The notes under the pieces: generated by a model
Databases searched by the model: none
The model's input: only the letters and a program-made list of their open reading frames with translations
Told to the model about the DNA's origin: nothing
Assembly: GCA_918026815.1 (NCBI GenBank)
Contig: CAKJVC010000017.1
Coordinates: forward strand, 1,116,001-1,180,000
Length of the DNA stretch: 64,000 bases
Reading direction: 5' to 3'
From: Chalara sp. BL73
Taxonomy: Eukaryota > Ascomycota > Leotiomycetes > Helotiales
Translations under genes and position numbers: made by a program
Part shown: positions 11,473 to 22,099 of the stretch, one piece after another
How the letters are laid out: every line of letters begins with the position of its first letter
Numbering within the stretch: the first letter of the stretch is position 1

Positions 11473-13062
11473 TCATCCTGTAACCTCTTTGGACCAATGC
11501 TGATCAAGCCATCTCTCAGTCTATTCCTTGTCAGTAAATTACCCAAAACCCATCCACCTTCTTCAATTATGGTGGGGGAGTCACTCACGAATCCCTTGAC
11601 ATCATGCCCAAACAGCCATGGATAAAACAGCTTGTCATCAATGCTCTTGGGCACCTCATCAACATGCTTTCCATCCCAGCTCCCCTTCGCAAACATAGGT
11701 TTATTTCTGAATGCTTCGTCCCGGGCGCGTTGCTCTGGTCCGTCAGGAAGCTGCCATAAGGCAGCATTCGCAAGGGACAGCTTCGCCACGAGGGAGGTGC
11801 GCGGTTTACGAATGGCTTCGAAGGATTTAACGGCGGAGGGGATCTGCGAAGAAGAGTTTGTGCGGGCAAGGATGAGTGAGAGAGTCAAACTATCCTCGGT
11901 CGACATGGCGTGACCCTAAATCCTTTTAGGCCAGCGAGAGATAACTCTTAGGGAGGACACATACTTGGGCTGAGTAAGGAAGGACTGCGTGCGCAGCTAG
12001 TATTGTCAGTATTTTTCTTTAACAGTGGTGGAGTGGGGAAGAGGCGAAGGATGTGGCTCACCATCACCTAATAGTACAATGCGTCCGTATTTTGAATACC
12101 ACCTTTCGAGCTCAGTTAACTGTACCAACTTCCAGACCAGTAAATCATCCTCTTTTATAGTATTGAACAGTTTCTGAAGTACGTGCTCAAAATCCGCAAA
12201 CATTCCTTTCATCTCCTCAATGCTGCCTCTCTTGTTCCATTCACCAGCTGTGCCTGTGTCGCCAGGGTGAGCAAGCTCAAGAGAATAGTATGCTTTATTC
12301 TGCATCGGATAACCAACGGCCGTCCTGGACGGCCCCCACCATATTATGGGTAACTCCAGGAGTGTTGCGAGATCGGGATCAGCTTCAAGAATAGATCCTG
12401 GAATAACGGCTCGGAAGCAATTCCAATTAGAGTCTAGAGTTGCAGCTGGCTGGATCAGACCTCTAACTATCGACTTTGCACCTATAACGTTGTGCTATCA
12501 GTAAGTGCAAGGAAGTCCCATGATCAAAATTTACCATCGGCACCAACGATAAGATCAGCTTCATATCTCCTTCCGTCATTGGTGATTGCAACCGAAGACG
12601 ATGGAGTTTCGTCAATCGTTGCCACTCTTGAACTCAAAATGATGACGGCTCCAGCTTCCTCCGCTGCATTCCTGAGTAGTTCTTGCAAATTTGCTCGATG
12701 GATATTAATATGTCTATGTTGCCATCAGAAGAACTCTATAAAATCACGTTTTGGCAGGCGCCGAATACTTACTCACTCCCATAATTACCTCTCTCCTGAG
12801 CATCGCATATGATCTCCCCATTATACCTCCGGAACTGGCCGGCTGTGTTGGTGGTCACTCTTCCGGCTTTCTTGATTCTATCATATAGCCCTAGATGCGC
12901 GAACGTGCGGGTACTGTTTGGAGGTATAGAGATGCTTCCGCCGATGGTCGTTAAATTCGCTGTTGCTTCCAGGACTGTCACCTCATGTCCACTTTGAGCT
13001 AGCGCGACAGCGGCATCGAGACCAGACAGCCCGCCGCCGACTATCACGATTTTATAGCCCAT
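11473..13062 (-). CDS. FAD-dependent monooxygenase, salicylate-hydroxylase-like, 431 aa
   Basis: Six exons on the minus strand (13062-12773, 12713-12535, 12481-12062, 11996-11965, 11915-11589, 11520-11473) give 431 residues, the usual length of the single-component flavin hydroxylase family. The N-terminus holds the Rossmann motif GGGLSG (9-14) and VLEA. VGADG lies mid-protein, and the FAD/NADPH site GDAAHAVLPYSAQG (about 295-308) is restored only when a 32 bp exon is spliced in. The last exon gives FTERWLDQHWSKEVTG, which fits the family C-terminus better than reading through. Members use NAD(P)H and O2 to hydroxylate aromatic or polyketide substrates; this enzyme's substrate cannot be read from sequence. 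No biosynthetic cluster partner is evident nearby. The start is ATG at 13062, since the in-frame codons upstream begin at TTG. Confidence 0.9.
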
Positions 13063-15070
13063 CTTCGACTTCTTCCAGAAGCGCAACTGTTAAAGAGCAA
13101 AAGGAGGGAACGTATGATAACTATTATATATACTTTTCTATTCAATAAAGTTTAAAGTAAGACTAAATGGAAAAGGTGGAGTAAGATGGGTAAGATCCTA
13201 AGTGCGCAGGGTTTGCGACCAATCGGTAATTTTTAGTACATGTAACCTCTGATGCTACAGTAGGATCTTCAACCAAAGTGCGACTTTTACTTAGTTACAA
13301 TGTTATCTGATAATAAAGAATGGGATGATGTGTGGCCGCCCTAACCAAGCGTTCAACAAGCAACGCTATGACAAATGAATTCTTGCAGGAATAGAAGAAG
13401 GGAAGCACTAACTTAATAGGATGCTCTGCACGAAAGACCTGCCATATATACGGACATTTCAAGCTATCCAAATTGCGAACACTCGCTCACTTTCCGCAGG
13501 ACGTCCCGATCGATTAAGGAGGCAGCAACATGGCTCGTTCGAGATGGATTCCCCCAGAGTCTCTACTGTCATTTCATTCCCAACAAACAATATATTCGCT
13601 CTCCCCCTTTTCACCTGGCATACTAGAAGTGCAAGCTAAGAACACTTCTGTTTGCCCTGCTTCTGTAAATGGACATGCCGGAATATACAAAATGCTGTTT
13701 GTTTTTCTGGCGCGAGTCATAATGCCAGGGAAAGCACCCTTGCACCTGGGGAATATGTATCATGCATCGGGGAAGTTCCAAGTGCAGATGTAGCGCGTCA
13801 TTAAGTTCTTGCATACCGCCAAGAGCCATACCTTGTAATATCAGGCTCTGAACCGGAAGCATCGAGGCAGCCACTTGATTCCAACGTTACCAATTTAAAG
13901 GAGAGGAAGAAAAGCCTGGGGAGGAAATATGCGGCCGCAAGCTTGAATGAACGGTTTACAAGCCATGTCCTCTCCCCAGGCTCGCACATCCGGAAACGAA
14001 GCATGACACTACGCCATTGTATAAATTCGTTTCCAGGCTTAAACAACTCAAGCTTTCTCCGTGGATCATGGCTCTCCCAACTCCCGGATAATAATCATTT
14101 GTAGATCCCATTGAGCCCTCCTTGGACCCTGTTTCCCCACATTTCCGCGGCGGCCCGGGGCGAAGCTAATGTCATCTGGTTGTCAGAGGCGTTCCCGATA
14201 AGCGTAAACTACTGGATGGCCAATTGAGATTGGCGCACTAGGATTCTTGGAATATCAGCAAGACAACAAGAACTGTTTTGCAGCGATTAGGTTGGGGTGA
14301 GTACCTCTCGCCTTGATATAGCCTGGGCTCCGGCGTAGCCCGGGAATGAGCCCATGAGTCTTTTATTGTCATCTCGTTGTTGCAGATGATGGATATTTGG
14401 ATAACTATGAATCGCTCATGATGCGGGGTAACTTGTGCGTAAGGCAGCGATGCGAAGACAGAGATATATCGCCTCCCCTTCCGAATTGAATCGCGCGTTT
14501 GGGCAGCGGTAGCTCTCGCGACTGTGGGGATCTGTCTAGTCACTTCACTCTGCTCCGGATCGTACGGAATCTGATAGGAAGGATTGGAATCAGTGTAACG
14601 AGAGCATGGTTTCATAATTTCCTTGAGTGGATACCTATGATCCAAGCGGAGCGAAGAATACTTCAACGTGAAAGAGCGCAAGACTTAAATTATGTATGGG
14701 AGCAGTTGTTGTGAAGTAAGCATGAGAGATATGTGCCTTTAATCCACATCTCAACTTGCTTTTCCGGGACAATGATCAGCACCACAACTCTGCCGAGAAT
14801 CTCTATGTTGAACGTCAAGCATGGAAAGTTGAGAATATAGACTGTTTCACTCTTTCACTGTTCGAGAATTTCTCGGTTGCAACAGGTAATTTCAAGAAAC
14901 AGTCTCAATGTAATGTTTCATATTATTGATGTCCTATGTGTAGAACCAATCCCCAGTCCCATAATGTACAAGGTGTGCAGCAACGATTGCTCCCTTAAAC
15001 GCCATACCAGGCGATGTCCGCCCTATTCCTTGAACTTGCTCTACGCAGCACGTAATAACGAAGATTACTT
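13063..15070. other. Intergenic, 2 kb, no supported gene
   Basis: It holds the promoter of the monooxygenase at its left end and the 3' flank of the AT-hook gene at its right end. Frames of up to about 125 codons (for example on the minus strand at 14238-14618) have no motif, splice structure or homologous look. Confidence 0.4.
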
Positions 15071-16386
15071 CTATACCTTGCGGGGCCGACCTCTCTTTTT
15101 GGACGCGGCATCATTTGCCTTAGCTGCTTTCGCTCTTTTGGCACTGCTCTTTGGGGCTACAGCCTCGGCCTTTGCCTTAACCTTTTTGGAAGCCTTTGCT
15201 GGTGCATCTTCAGCGCTATTGTCGATGTCGTCAGCCTTGCGCTTAGTTGCCTTGGAGGCGCTAGATACTTGATCAGCATTTGATTCGTCAAGGGGAGCAA
15301 TAGTTAGTTCTAGAACCGAAAAAAAGTGGTCTAGAAGAGGTATCTTACGTGGATTTAGTTGATTTGAGAGAATCTGACGATCCAGATTCTACTGTCTTCT
15401 TAGGGCGACCACGAGGCTTGCCTGATGATACAGCTGCAGCACGGCTCTTCTTCTGTTCTTCTGATAGTGGAGGCCGACCTCGACCTCTTCCGCTACCGTT
15501 CGATAATGGCTTCTTCTTCTGATCCTCTGGGAGCTTTGGTCGGCCACGCTTTTTCGCGCCCTCAGTGGACGACTTGTTGGCTGACTCCGAGGACTTCTTC
15601 TCTAATGCTTCTTCCTTCTTAATAACATATGCTACCTTCTCGAGATCAATGGGAGAGACCTGGAGCCTTGACATGAACTCCTTGGCTTTAGTATAAAGTT
15701 CCTCATATTCTGCGATGTTGTACTTCAAGTCAGCCGATGCAGAAACTAGCCATGCATAAACCTCATCGCTGAAAAAGATGGCATTTTCTGGGTCGTGAAC
15801 AGCCAAGACAAGCGAAGCAGTAGCGGGTCCAATGCCTTTGAGTTCAGAGATTTTGTTGATGGTTGCTTTGACTTCCGAAGGCTCCATAGCATAGGACGCG
15901 AAGGCTGCGCTTATAACTTCTTGGACTGTAGCTTCCACGTTTGAGGCGACGAGCTTTGGAAGCATGGGGCGAAACTTTCCATGGCGACTACATAACTTAG
16001 TATCTGGCGCTCAGGTGTGCATAAATGAAGTCAGAGAGAGTATAGAATGCGCCGGGGGTAGAGATAAAAATTGAGTCCCGGCGGTTAGTTTGATACGGAT
16101 ACTTACATCTTCCAGTCAACGAGTTTCTGAAGGTCAGATAGACCGATTGTCTTAGCACCAGCCTTGTTTGATAAACGCGATGGCGCATCGATGTATCTGA
16201 AAGTATCGAGGTCGATGAGGGAGGGTTTTCCGTCGCTCGCAGCTGTTCGATCATTAGTCCAGATTTCAAGATGAAGACCACAAAACGCATACGCTTGACG
16301 AATTTCTCAAGAACTATAGAGTATCTTCCCAAAATGACCTTGAATTCATCGATGGTGATCTCTTCGGCCGAGATAGTTGTCGCCAT
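15071..16386 (-). CDS. Helix-hairpin-helix DNA-glycosylase-like protein with AT-hooks, 352 aa
   Basis: Exons 16386-16293, 16242-16107, 15987-15349 and 15260-15071 join in frame to 352 residues. The N-terminal half gives LQKLVDWKIRHGKFRP across the second splice, then a helix-hairpin-helix LKGIGPATAS (126-135). FFSDEVYAW follows, with Asp 151 about 16 residues after the hairpin, the spacing of the catalytic Asp in HhH-GPD glycosylases. The Lys of bifunctional enzymes is absent (P-A instead). The C-terminal half is low complexity with four AT-hooks (KKRGRPKL, GRGRGRPPL, KPRGRPKK, KKRGRPRKV), plus basic Lys/Ala tracts that suggest nuclear localisation and AT-rich DNA binding. It shares a 410 bp promoter region with the divergent zinc-finger gene. 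The domain call is inference; glycosylase activity is not proven. Confidence 0.8.
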
Positions 16387-16796
16387 CTTGGATTTCTGTC
16401 CTTGATTGCTCTTTGCTACCTTTAAGAGTGAAATCTAGATATGCATGTGCACTTTCGAATGACTTATTACGTGGATCGAAGCGCGATGCTGAGATATAGA
16501 ATTCAATAATCTTGCAGAGGCAGGACGACGCGTTCGCGTTTGCTGTTACCCTCTCGCGCTTAAAGCTTAGTGGCCCGATCCAGACCCCAATATTTTTTTT
16601 GCAGGGGTCGATTGCCGCACTTTTTTTTTATTTTCGGAACTGGAGTGGCTGTGCCGTGGACATTCTCTTCCCCAAAAAATCCCTCCCTTCCGCGAGCTCA
16701 TAACAGTCTTCCAAGCTTCAACACCTTATTTCTACTTCTTCTTCATAGTCAACGGCAATCTGGTTCTCTCCGGTCTTTTCACACGAACCAGCTAAA
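16387..16796. promoter_or_regulatory. Divergent promoter region
   Basis: A 410 bp spacer lies between two divergent starts. Two T-runs (about 16591-16598 and 16622-16630) lie in it. No TATA box or named operator can be assigned. Confidence 0.45.
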
Positions 16797-17151
16797 ATGG
16801 GAAACGTAAGCTTTGCCGTGAAATCTGTTGGAGGAAGTGCAAGGCTGACAGACAACACAGGGAGCAAAGGCAGCCTCAAAGCGTGATCGCAAGGACGATA
16901 AGGGTCCCAAGGAAGCCAAATCACAACTCAAGGTTAACCAGAAGGCCATGGACATCCAATGTCAGGTCTGCAAGTCTACCTTTTTGAAGACTACCCGCGC
17001 TCCTGCGTAAGTTCTTCTCCATACATTTCGATGGAAACCCCCTTCGTCCGAGACCGGGTTGCTGACTACATGGAACAGCCTTACCGAACATGCCGAGAAC
17101 AAGCACAAAAAGACCCTTAAGGACTGCTTCCCCAGCTTCGAGTCTTCATAG
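16797..17151 (+). CDS. Small zinc-finger protein, At2g23090-like, 75 aa
   Basis: Three exons (16797-16805, 16861-17006, 17079-17151) join to a 75-residue protein. The first exon is only nine bases (ATG GGA AAC), a structure easily missed. The protein begins MGNGAKAASKRDRKDDKG, is Lys/Arg rich, and carries one C2H2 finger: CQVCKSTFLK followed by HAENKH. Basic N-terminus plus a single finger and about 75 residues match the small eukaryotic family related to At2g23090 and 4F5 proteins, whose role is poorly known. Both introns have GTAAG donors and CTGAC-type branch sites. It is probably highly expressed and nuclear or cytosolic, judged from the family only. Confidence 0.88.
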
Positions 17152-18048
17152 GTACCGCCGATGACAATGTGGCAAATGCCTTGGCTATGGGAGTTTGCGA
17201 GTCCAGTGATGATGGAACGAACAATGACGGGGGATTTCATGAGCGTTGGCGTATCGGCATGGAGTTAACATAGACAGAAAGCTATGGTTTAAGTGTCTAC
17301 AGCATCTTCATATTTCTCTATTCCCTTTCAACAAGATCAGTGCATTTTCAGGCTGGGTTGATTCGGAGGTCGGCGTTTTCTACGAATTGCCTATGCAGGA
17401 TCTCAATTCTCTCACCCTACTGGATCTTGCTGTCTACCAAGGAGTCGGTAAAACCAGGTATGGGGCCTCTCATTCCTGTCCTGGTGTTGCATGTTGAAGC
17501 AGACAATCATCTGTGGAGCAGGCATGAGCCCGAGAGGACAAAAATGGTTTGGCTCTGCATGAACGGTATGTTAAGAAGGTTTGGTTTTTATGGCTCTTCT
17601 TCTCTGGGGGCATGTCCGCAGCGTGCTACCTAGTCAACTGATATTCTCTCATTTTCCTCTTTTCCTTGGATTGTTGTACAGGCCTTTCCAATTTGGGGGA
17701 AATGAACACAGTGAAAGAAGTCGCCTCTGTGATCTTCTCCGCCCGGAGTATCACCTACACAACTCTTTCGTCGAACGCCCGTCAACATTCCCTACTCACT
17801 TCATTCCCATTAAGTTGGCGGTGAATGTGGACTCTCTCAGCACGTGATTTCGTGTCATGCTCAAAGATGGGGAAGTGGGTTAAGCCTGGTGGGGTCGCCC
17901 ATCTGATGTCGCAATTCTTTGACGTCGCATCCAACAAGTCAGCCCATTTCACTCTCACCTACTTTTACTTTTCCTTGCAGCCAGATTTTCTCAAGCTGCC
18001 CAGCCGTGTCTTAATGAATATTGCAACCTCGTGAGACGTCTACACAGC
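17152..18048. other. 3' flank and promoter, no supported gene
   Basis: Several 60-97 codon frames overlap without motifs. A CACGTGAT box lies at about 17840. T- and C-rich sequence near 17940-18000 suits the promoter of the oxygenase that starts at 18049. Confidence 0.4.
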
Positions 18049-19344
18049 ATGTCTTTCAATACCATCCCAATCCTGGACCTATCCTTAGCCAAGGACCCCG
18101 CTACCAAGCCTCAGTTCCTGAAAGACCTCCGCCATGCTCTGCTCGAAGTCGGCTTCTTGTACCTGAAAAATGTGGGTATACCAGAACAGCTTACAGAAGC
18201 TGTGATCAAAGAAGGGGTTGCCTTCTTTGACCTGCCCATGGAGGAGAAGTTAGTAAACCCTTCGACTATTTCGCAAATTGACCTGTCTAGCCGTTCATAC
18301 ATCCATATCCAACTTACTCTCAGTTGAGGCTGCTTCAAGTTAACATGGACTAGACTTAAAATCGAAATGAAGAATGCTCCTTCGTTCCTGGGCTACTCCC
18401 GCCTCGACGCCGAAATCACAGCCCACACCATAGACCATCGTGAGCAAATAGACCTCTCGACAGATCATACTATCCGCACTCCAGATCAGCCATTATATCG
18501 TAACTTGTTCGCACCCACGCAATGGCCCTCACCCTCATATCTCCCTAACTTTCGACCTGTCTATTCTGAATATATCACTCGTATGGGCGAAATCAGTATA
18601 TTCTTCACTGCTCTTATTGCAGAAGCAATCGGCCTGCCTGCCACGGCTTTTAACAAATATTTCGAGAAAGACCAACAACATAAGCTGAAGATCGTCAAGT
18701 ACCCAGACTTGCAGGAGCTAGGCTTGGAGGGTGAAGGACAGGGTGTTGGACCACATAAGGATAGCATGTTAACGAGCTACTTACTTCAGGTCACAAAGCA
18801 CAAGGGGTTACAAGTCCAGAATTTGCAGGGAGAATGGATCGATTGTCCGCCCATAGATGGAACATTGGTAGTAGCCATTGGCCAAGGAATGGAAGCACTC
18901 ACACAGGGAGTCTGTATGTCTACTACACATCGCGTCCTTTCGCCACCCCCTGGGACTGGTGCCCGCTTTTCAGTTCCCTTCTTCCAAGGCGTGTCTCTCG
19001 ATGCCGAGTTCGACGAACTGAATGACCTCGACAACGGAGGCGGGGTAGGTCGGGTGCCAGAGGAGATCCGAGAGCTGAGAAGGCAAGTAGTCAAGAGAAA
19101 TGGAGGCAGATTAGACGATGTTGAGTTCACCTTCCAGGGTGGTGGTGTTGCAAAGACACTGGGAGAGGCAACGTTGCGTAATCGTATTAAGAGTCACCCG
19201 GATGTGGGTGAGAGGTGGTATCCAGATATCCTCGCGGAGATCCTGACGCAGCAGGCAAAGGAGAAAGCTCTGAAGGACGCACCTCCTACACCACCCGAAG
19301 AGTCTGAGACAAAAACACTGGGAACGGCAGTTGAGGCTCATTAA
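18049..19344 (+). CDS. Fe(II)/2-oxoglutarate-dependent oxygenase, 396 aa
   Basis: Exons 18049-18248 and 18354-19344 join across a 105 bp intron whose donor GTTAGT is inferred from frame; the junction reads EEKLKIEMKNAPSFLGY. The N-terminal DIOX_N-type domain begins IPILDLS and contains LRHALLEVGFLYLKNVGIP. The catalytic jelly roll holds the iron facial triad H201-X-D203 (GPHKDS) and distal H259 (TTHRVLSP), with R271-X-S273 (ARFSVPFF) for 2-oxoglutarate. This is the isopenicillin-N-synthase-like or gibberellin-oxidase-like class, typical length 330-400. The substrate is unknown. The C-terminal tail is Thr/Glu rich. All key residues are present, so the enzyme should be active. Confidence 0.9.
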
Positions 19345-20196
19345 TGAAATCATATACCATTAGACGCGCTGAATAGACAACGACATGCGTTTGAAGCAGC
19401 GTGATTCGGCTATTGAGTTACACTCCCAAGTCAGCCCCGATCGCTTTTACTTCATCATACGTGGGGCATCACGCATTTCTGGTGTTTACAATTATACTTG
19501 TTAAGACGGAAACTGTTGGAGGGCTCGCCTCCGCATTTCTTTCTTCCTCGATTAGGTAGGACACTAGCCGCCACTCTACCAGCCTCCTGTCTCAGTATTT
19601 GGAAAGTGGACCATGACCTTTCTCTGAAGTCTGCATATTCTTTACAAAGGGACTTCTGAAGACATATTCTTCGTTTCATTGATTGTTTGGTATGCGTAGC
19701 GGCGTCTTCCTCATATCCTGTTGTCTGCTCTGCATTATTTCACCATTTGTCGTATTATCTAGGAATGCATATGCCAATAAAAATCTACACGATTGGCTGC
19801 GCTGAATTCTTTCAGAGTTGAAAGCTCGGAATTCGAGGTGTTTTGCGTATTTATTTCTATGTTGTGCTGGTACAGATTTTGAGTAAAGTAAGACGAAGCG
19901 ATTGGAGGCTGAGATCACGCCTAGTCGATGCATGACGCAAAATGCGCCTTTGTACTACATATATCGCAGAACGAAATATTTTGGATTCTGAGCTGCCTCT
20001 CCGACAACCTCAAGCACTACACTTGACTTGTGCATAGTTGGTGTCTACAACAGCAAAGTTCCATGCAGGTGCAGTCGAGGAACAGATCCGTGCAGAATAT
20101 CACTTTATTATGAATATATACGTAAATGCCATCTCAGCTTCTTGCCTTGCCTAAACCAGAACCTGGTATTGTGTCAATATCGGCTTCGGAACCATC
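19345..20196. other. Intergenic, no supported gene
   Basis: Short minus-strand frames (19455-19679, 19676-19933) show no motif. The right end must hold the promoter of the GH5 gene. Confidence 0.4.
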
Positions 20197-21595
20197 ATGA
20201 GGTTCTGCTCAGTTCTGACCTTCTTGGTTGTAAAAGTAGTATGGTCAGCGCAATCATGGGCAGGTTCGAACTTGTACTATGCGGCCGGTCTTTCTATTGC
20301 TCAACAAAACACTCTTTTCACCGGGCTTCAAGCGTCCGGAGTTCGAGTTCTACGTGTCTGGCTTGATGGTATCATCTCCACCCTTTCCTCCACTCCCCTC
20401 ACCTAATCTTCGCCTTTCTATACTAAACTTCCTATTCAGACCGCCTATAACTAATATGAATAGGCCAGTCAGGTTCCCCAAAAGGCACTCCAATAACGGC
20501 ATTCCCCTCCCTCCAAGGTATCTCTGGCCCCATGCCATATGACGACACAGTACTTAACCACCTCGATGGCTTCATGCTTAACGCCAAGAAATTTGGCATC
20601 AAGCTTACCATCTCCATGCATTCCTTCAATGCTCTAGAAGCAGGCAATGACTTTTATGGGAAGTGGTATGGTACAGGGGACTTCTACACAGATGCGAATG
20701 CAAAAAAGTATTTCCAAGGTAAGTCTTTTTACCCTACTAGTTTGTATGGAGGGGATATTTTCGTAATCTAGTTTGAATTCAGTTATTATGCTGATGGTTT
20801 CACAGATCGTATTTACCATGTCCTCTCGCATGTGAACCCACACAACGGAAAGCCATGGAGCCAGTCCAGTGAGTATATATTTGCCTTTGAGGCTCAAAAT
20901 GAAGCGATGAATAACGATGTACGTCCCCAATTCTATTTCCTTGTAGAGGTCTAACCACCAATCAGGAAGCCAAACTGCGCGGAACGGGCCCGGAATGGCA
21001 ATGCACAATGGCCAAAACCATCAAAGACGCCATGGGAAACAGCACCGACATCCTCGTGACGACTGGCGGAGGCGGCTGGGTCGACACCTCCCTCCTCGAC
21101 GGCTACTTCTCCTGCCCCGCCATCGACGTCCTCGCCATCCACGCCTACGGCCCCGCCGACATGACGGCCACCAAGCTCGCGTCATACGTCGACAAGGCCG
21201 CCGCTGCGCGTAAGATGCTCCTTATGCAGGAGTGGGGTGCCTGCTACCACGACACCATCAACAACAGCTGCCAGGTCTCGGGCGTCCTCCCTGAAACAAC
21301 CCGAGCTGCGAATCTGCGCGCCTGGGCTTCGGCGTTTGGTGACGCGGGCGTCCCCTGGATGTATTGGCAGGTCATCCCAAATGATGACCCGCATACCGCG
21401 TGGGATTACGAGATGTGAGTTTTGTGTTTCGTTTTTTTTGTTGTTGTTGGAAAGCGGAAGGGGGAGGGTGAGATGGTGACAGGGCTAATGGCGGGCAGTG
21501 GTACGACGGAGAGTATTTTTAGCACGTTCAAGGAGATTGGGAATGCGGCGAAAGATTATTTCAGCCCGTTCGACTTCTCGAAGTGGTTGGCTTGA
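20197..21595 (+). CDS. Secreted GH5-type glycoside hydrolase, 361 aa
   Basis: Five exons (20197-20368, 20464-20718, 20806-20918, 20966-21414, 21499-21595) join in frame to 361 residues. A signal peptide (MRFCSVLTFLVVKVVWSAQS) precedes the barrel. LRVWLDG lies in an early strand. The acid/base Glu 175 follows Asn 174 in FEAQNEAMNND, and the nucleophile Glu 269 sits in LLMQEWGA, the strand-4 and strand-7 arrangement of clan GH-A. VLAIHAYG and PWMYWQV are further barrel motifs. This fits family 5 beta-glycanases of the mannanase/cellulase kind in fungi, acting on plant or fungal wall polysaccharides outside the cell. There is no carbohydrate-binding module. The exact substrate (mannan, cellulose or other glucan) cannot be decided here. 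Confidence 0.88.
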
Positions 21596-22099
21596 GAAGA
21601 ACGCCCGTTGAACACACAGCTATGTTATCGCGTGTCAAGTAACTTTCGTTTTGTAAAATTGACATGGAGGAAGCGTTAAGGTTCAGGTTTAGTCATCAAT
21701 CTTTTGATTTCATTTCTCAGAAGTGTAAACTTGAACATGTGTTCAGTCGTCGTATACAAAGTAAAAAACAAAGTATTCCGAAATCCACTGCCAAAGGGGG
21801 GTATCTAGAGCAAAAAAGTGTATAACAAAGATCGCAAGCCTCCTTTTCAAGAAGAAAACGAATGTAACGTATGCTCCGATGCACCAAGCCTTGTGTGAAA
21901 CGCCCGCTTCTCTCCATGCTTTCCCCTTGCTCTTGGCGTTTCTCTTCCCCAGATATTCTTTGTTCAAACAAAGTAAAATTAGAGTGTAAGTCCACGATAT
22001 CCTGATTCTTGGCACGAATGTTTCCCCAAGATTCTCAGGTCATGTAGTTTGACATTGTTCTGATTAGTTTTCGGCGGTTGGAGGGAGTAGTGTAGACGC
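21596..22099. other. Convergent intergenic spacer
   Basis: This is the 3' flank of two convergent genes (plus ends 21595, minus ends 22100). Frames on the minus strand at 21717-22015 have no support. Confidence 0.45.

Noticed and set aside
14238..14681. 147-codon minus-strand frame.
   Set aside because: Its first codon is TTG, it has no motif and lies in a spacer; not called.
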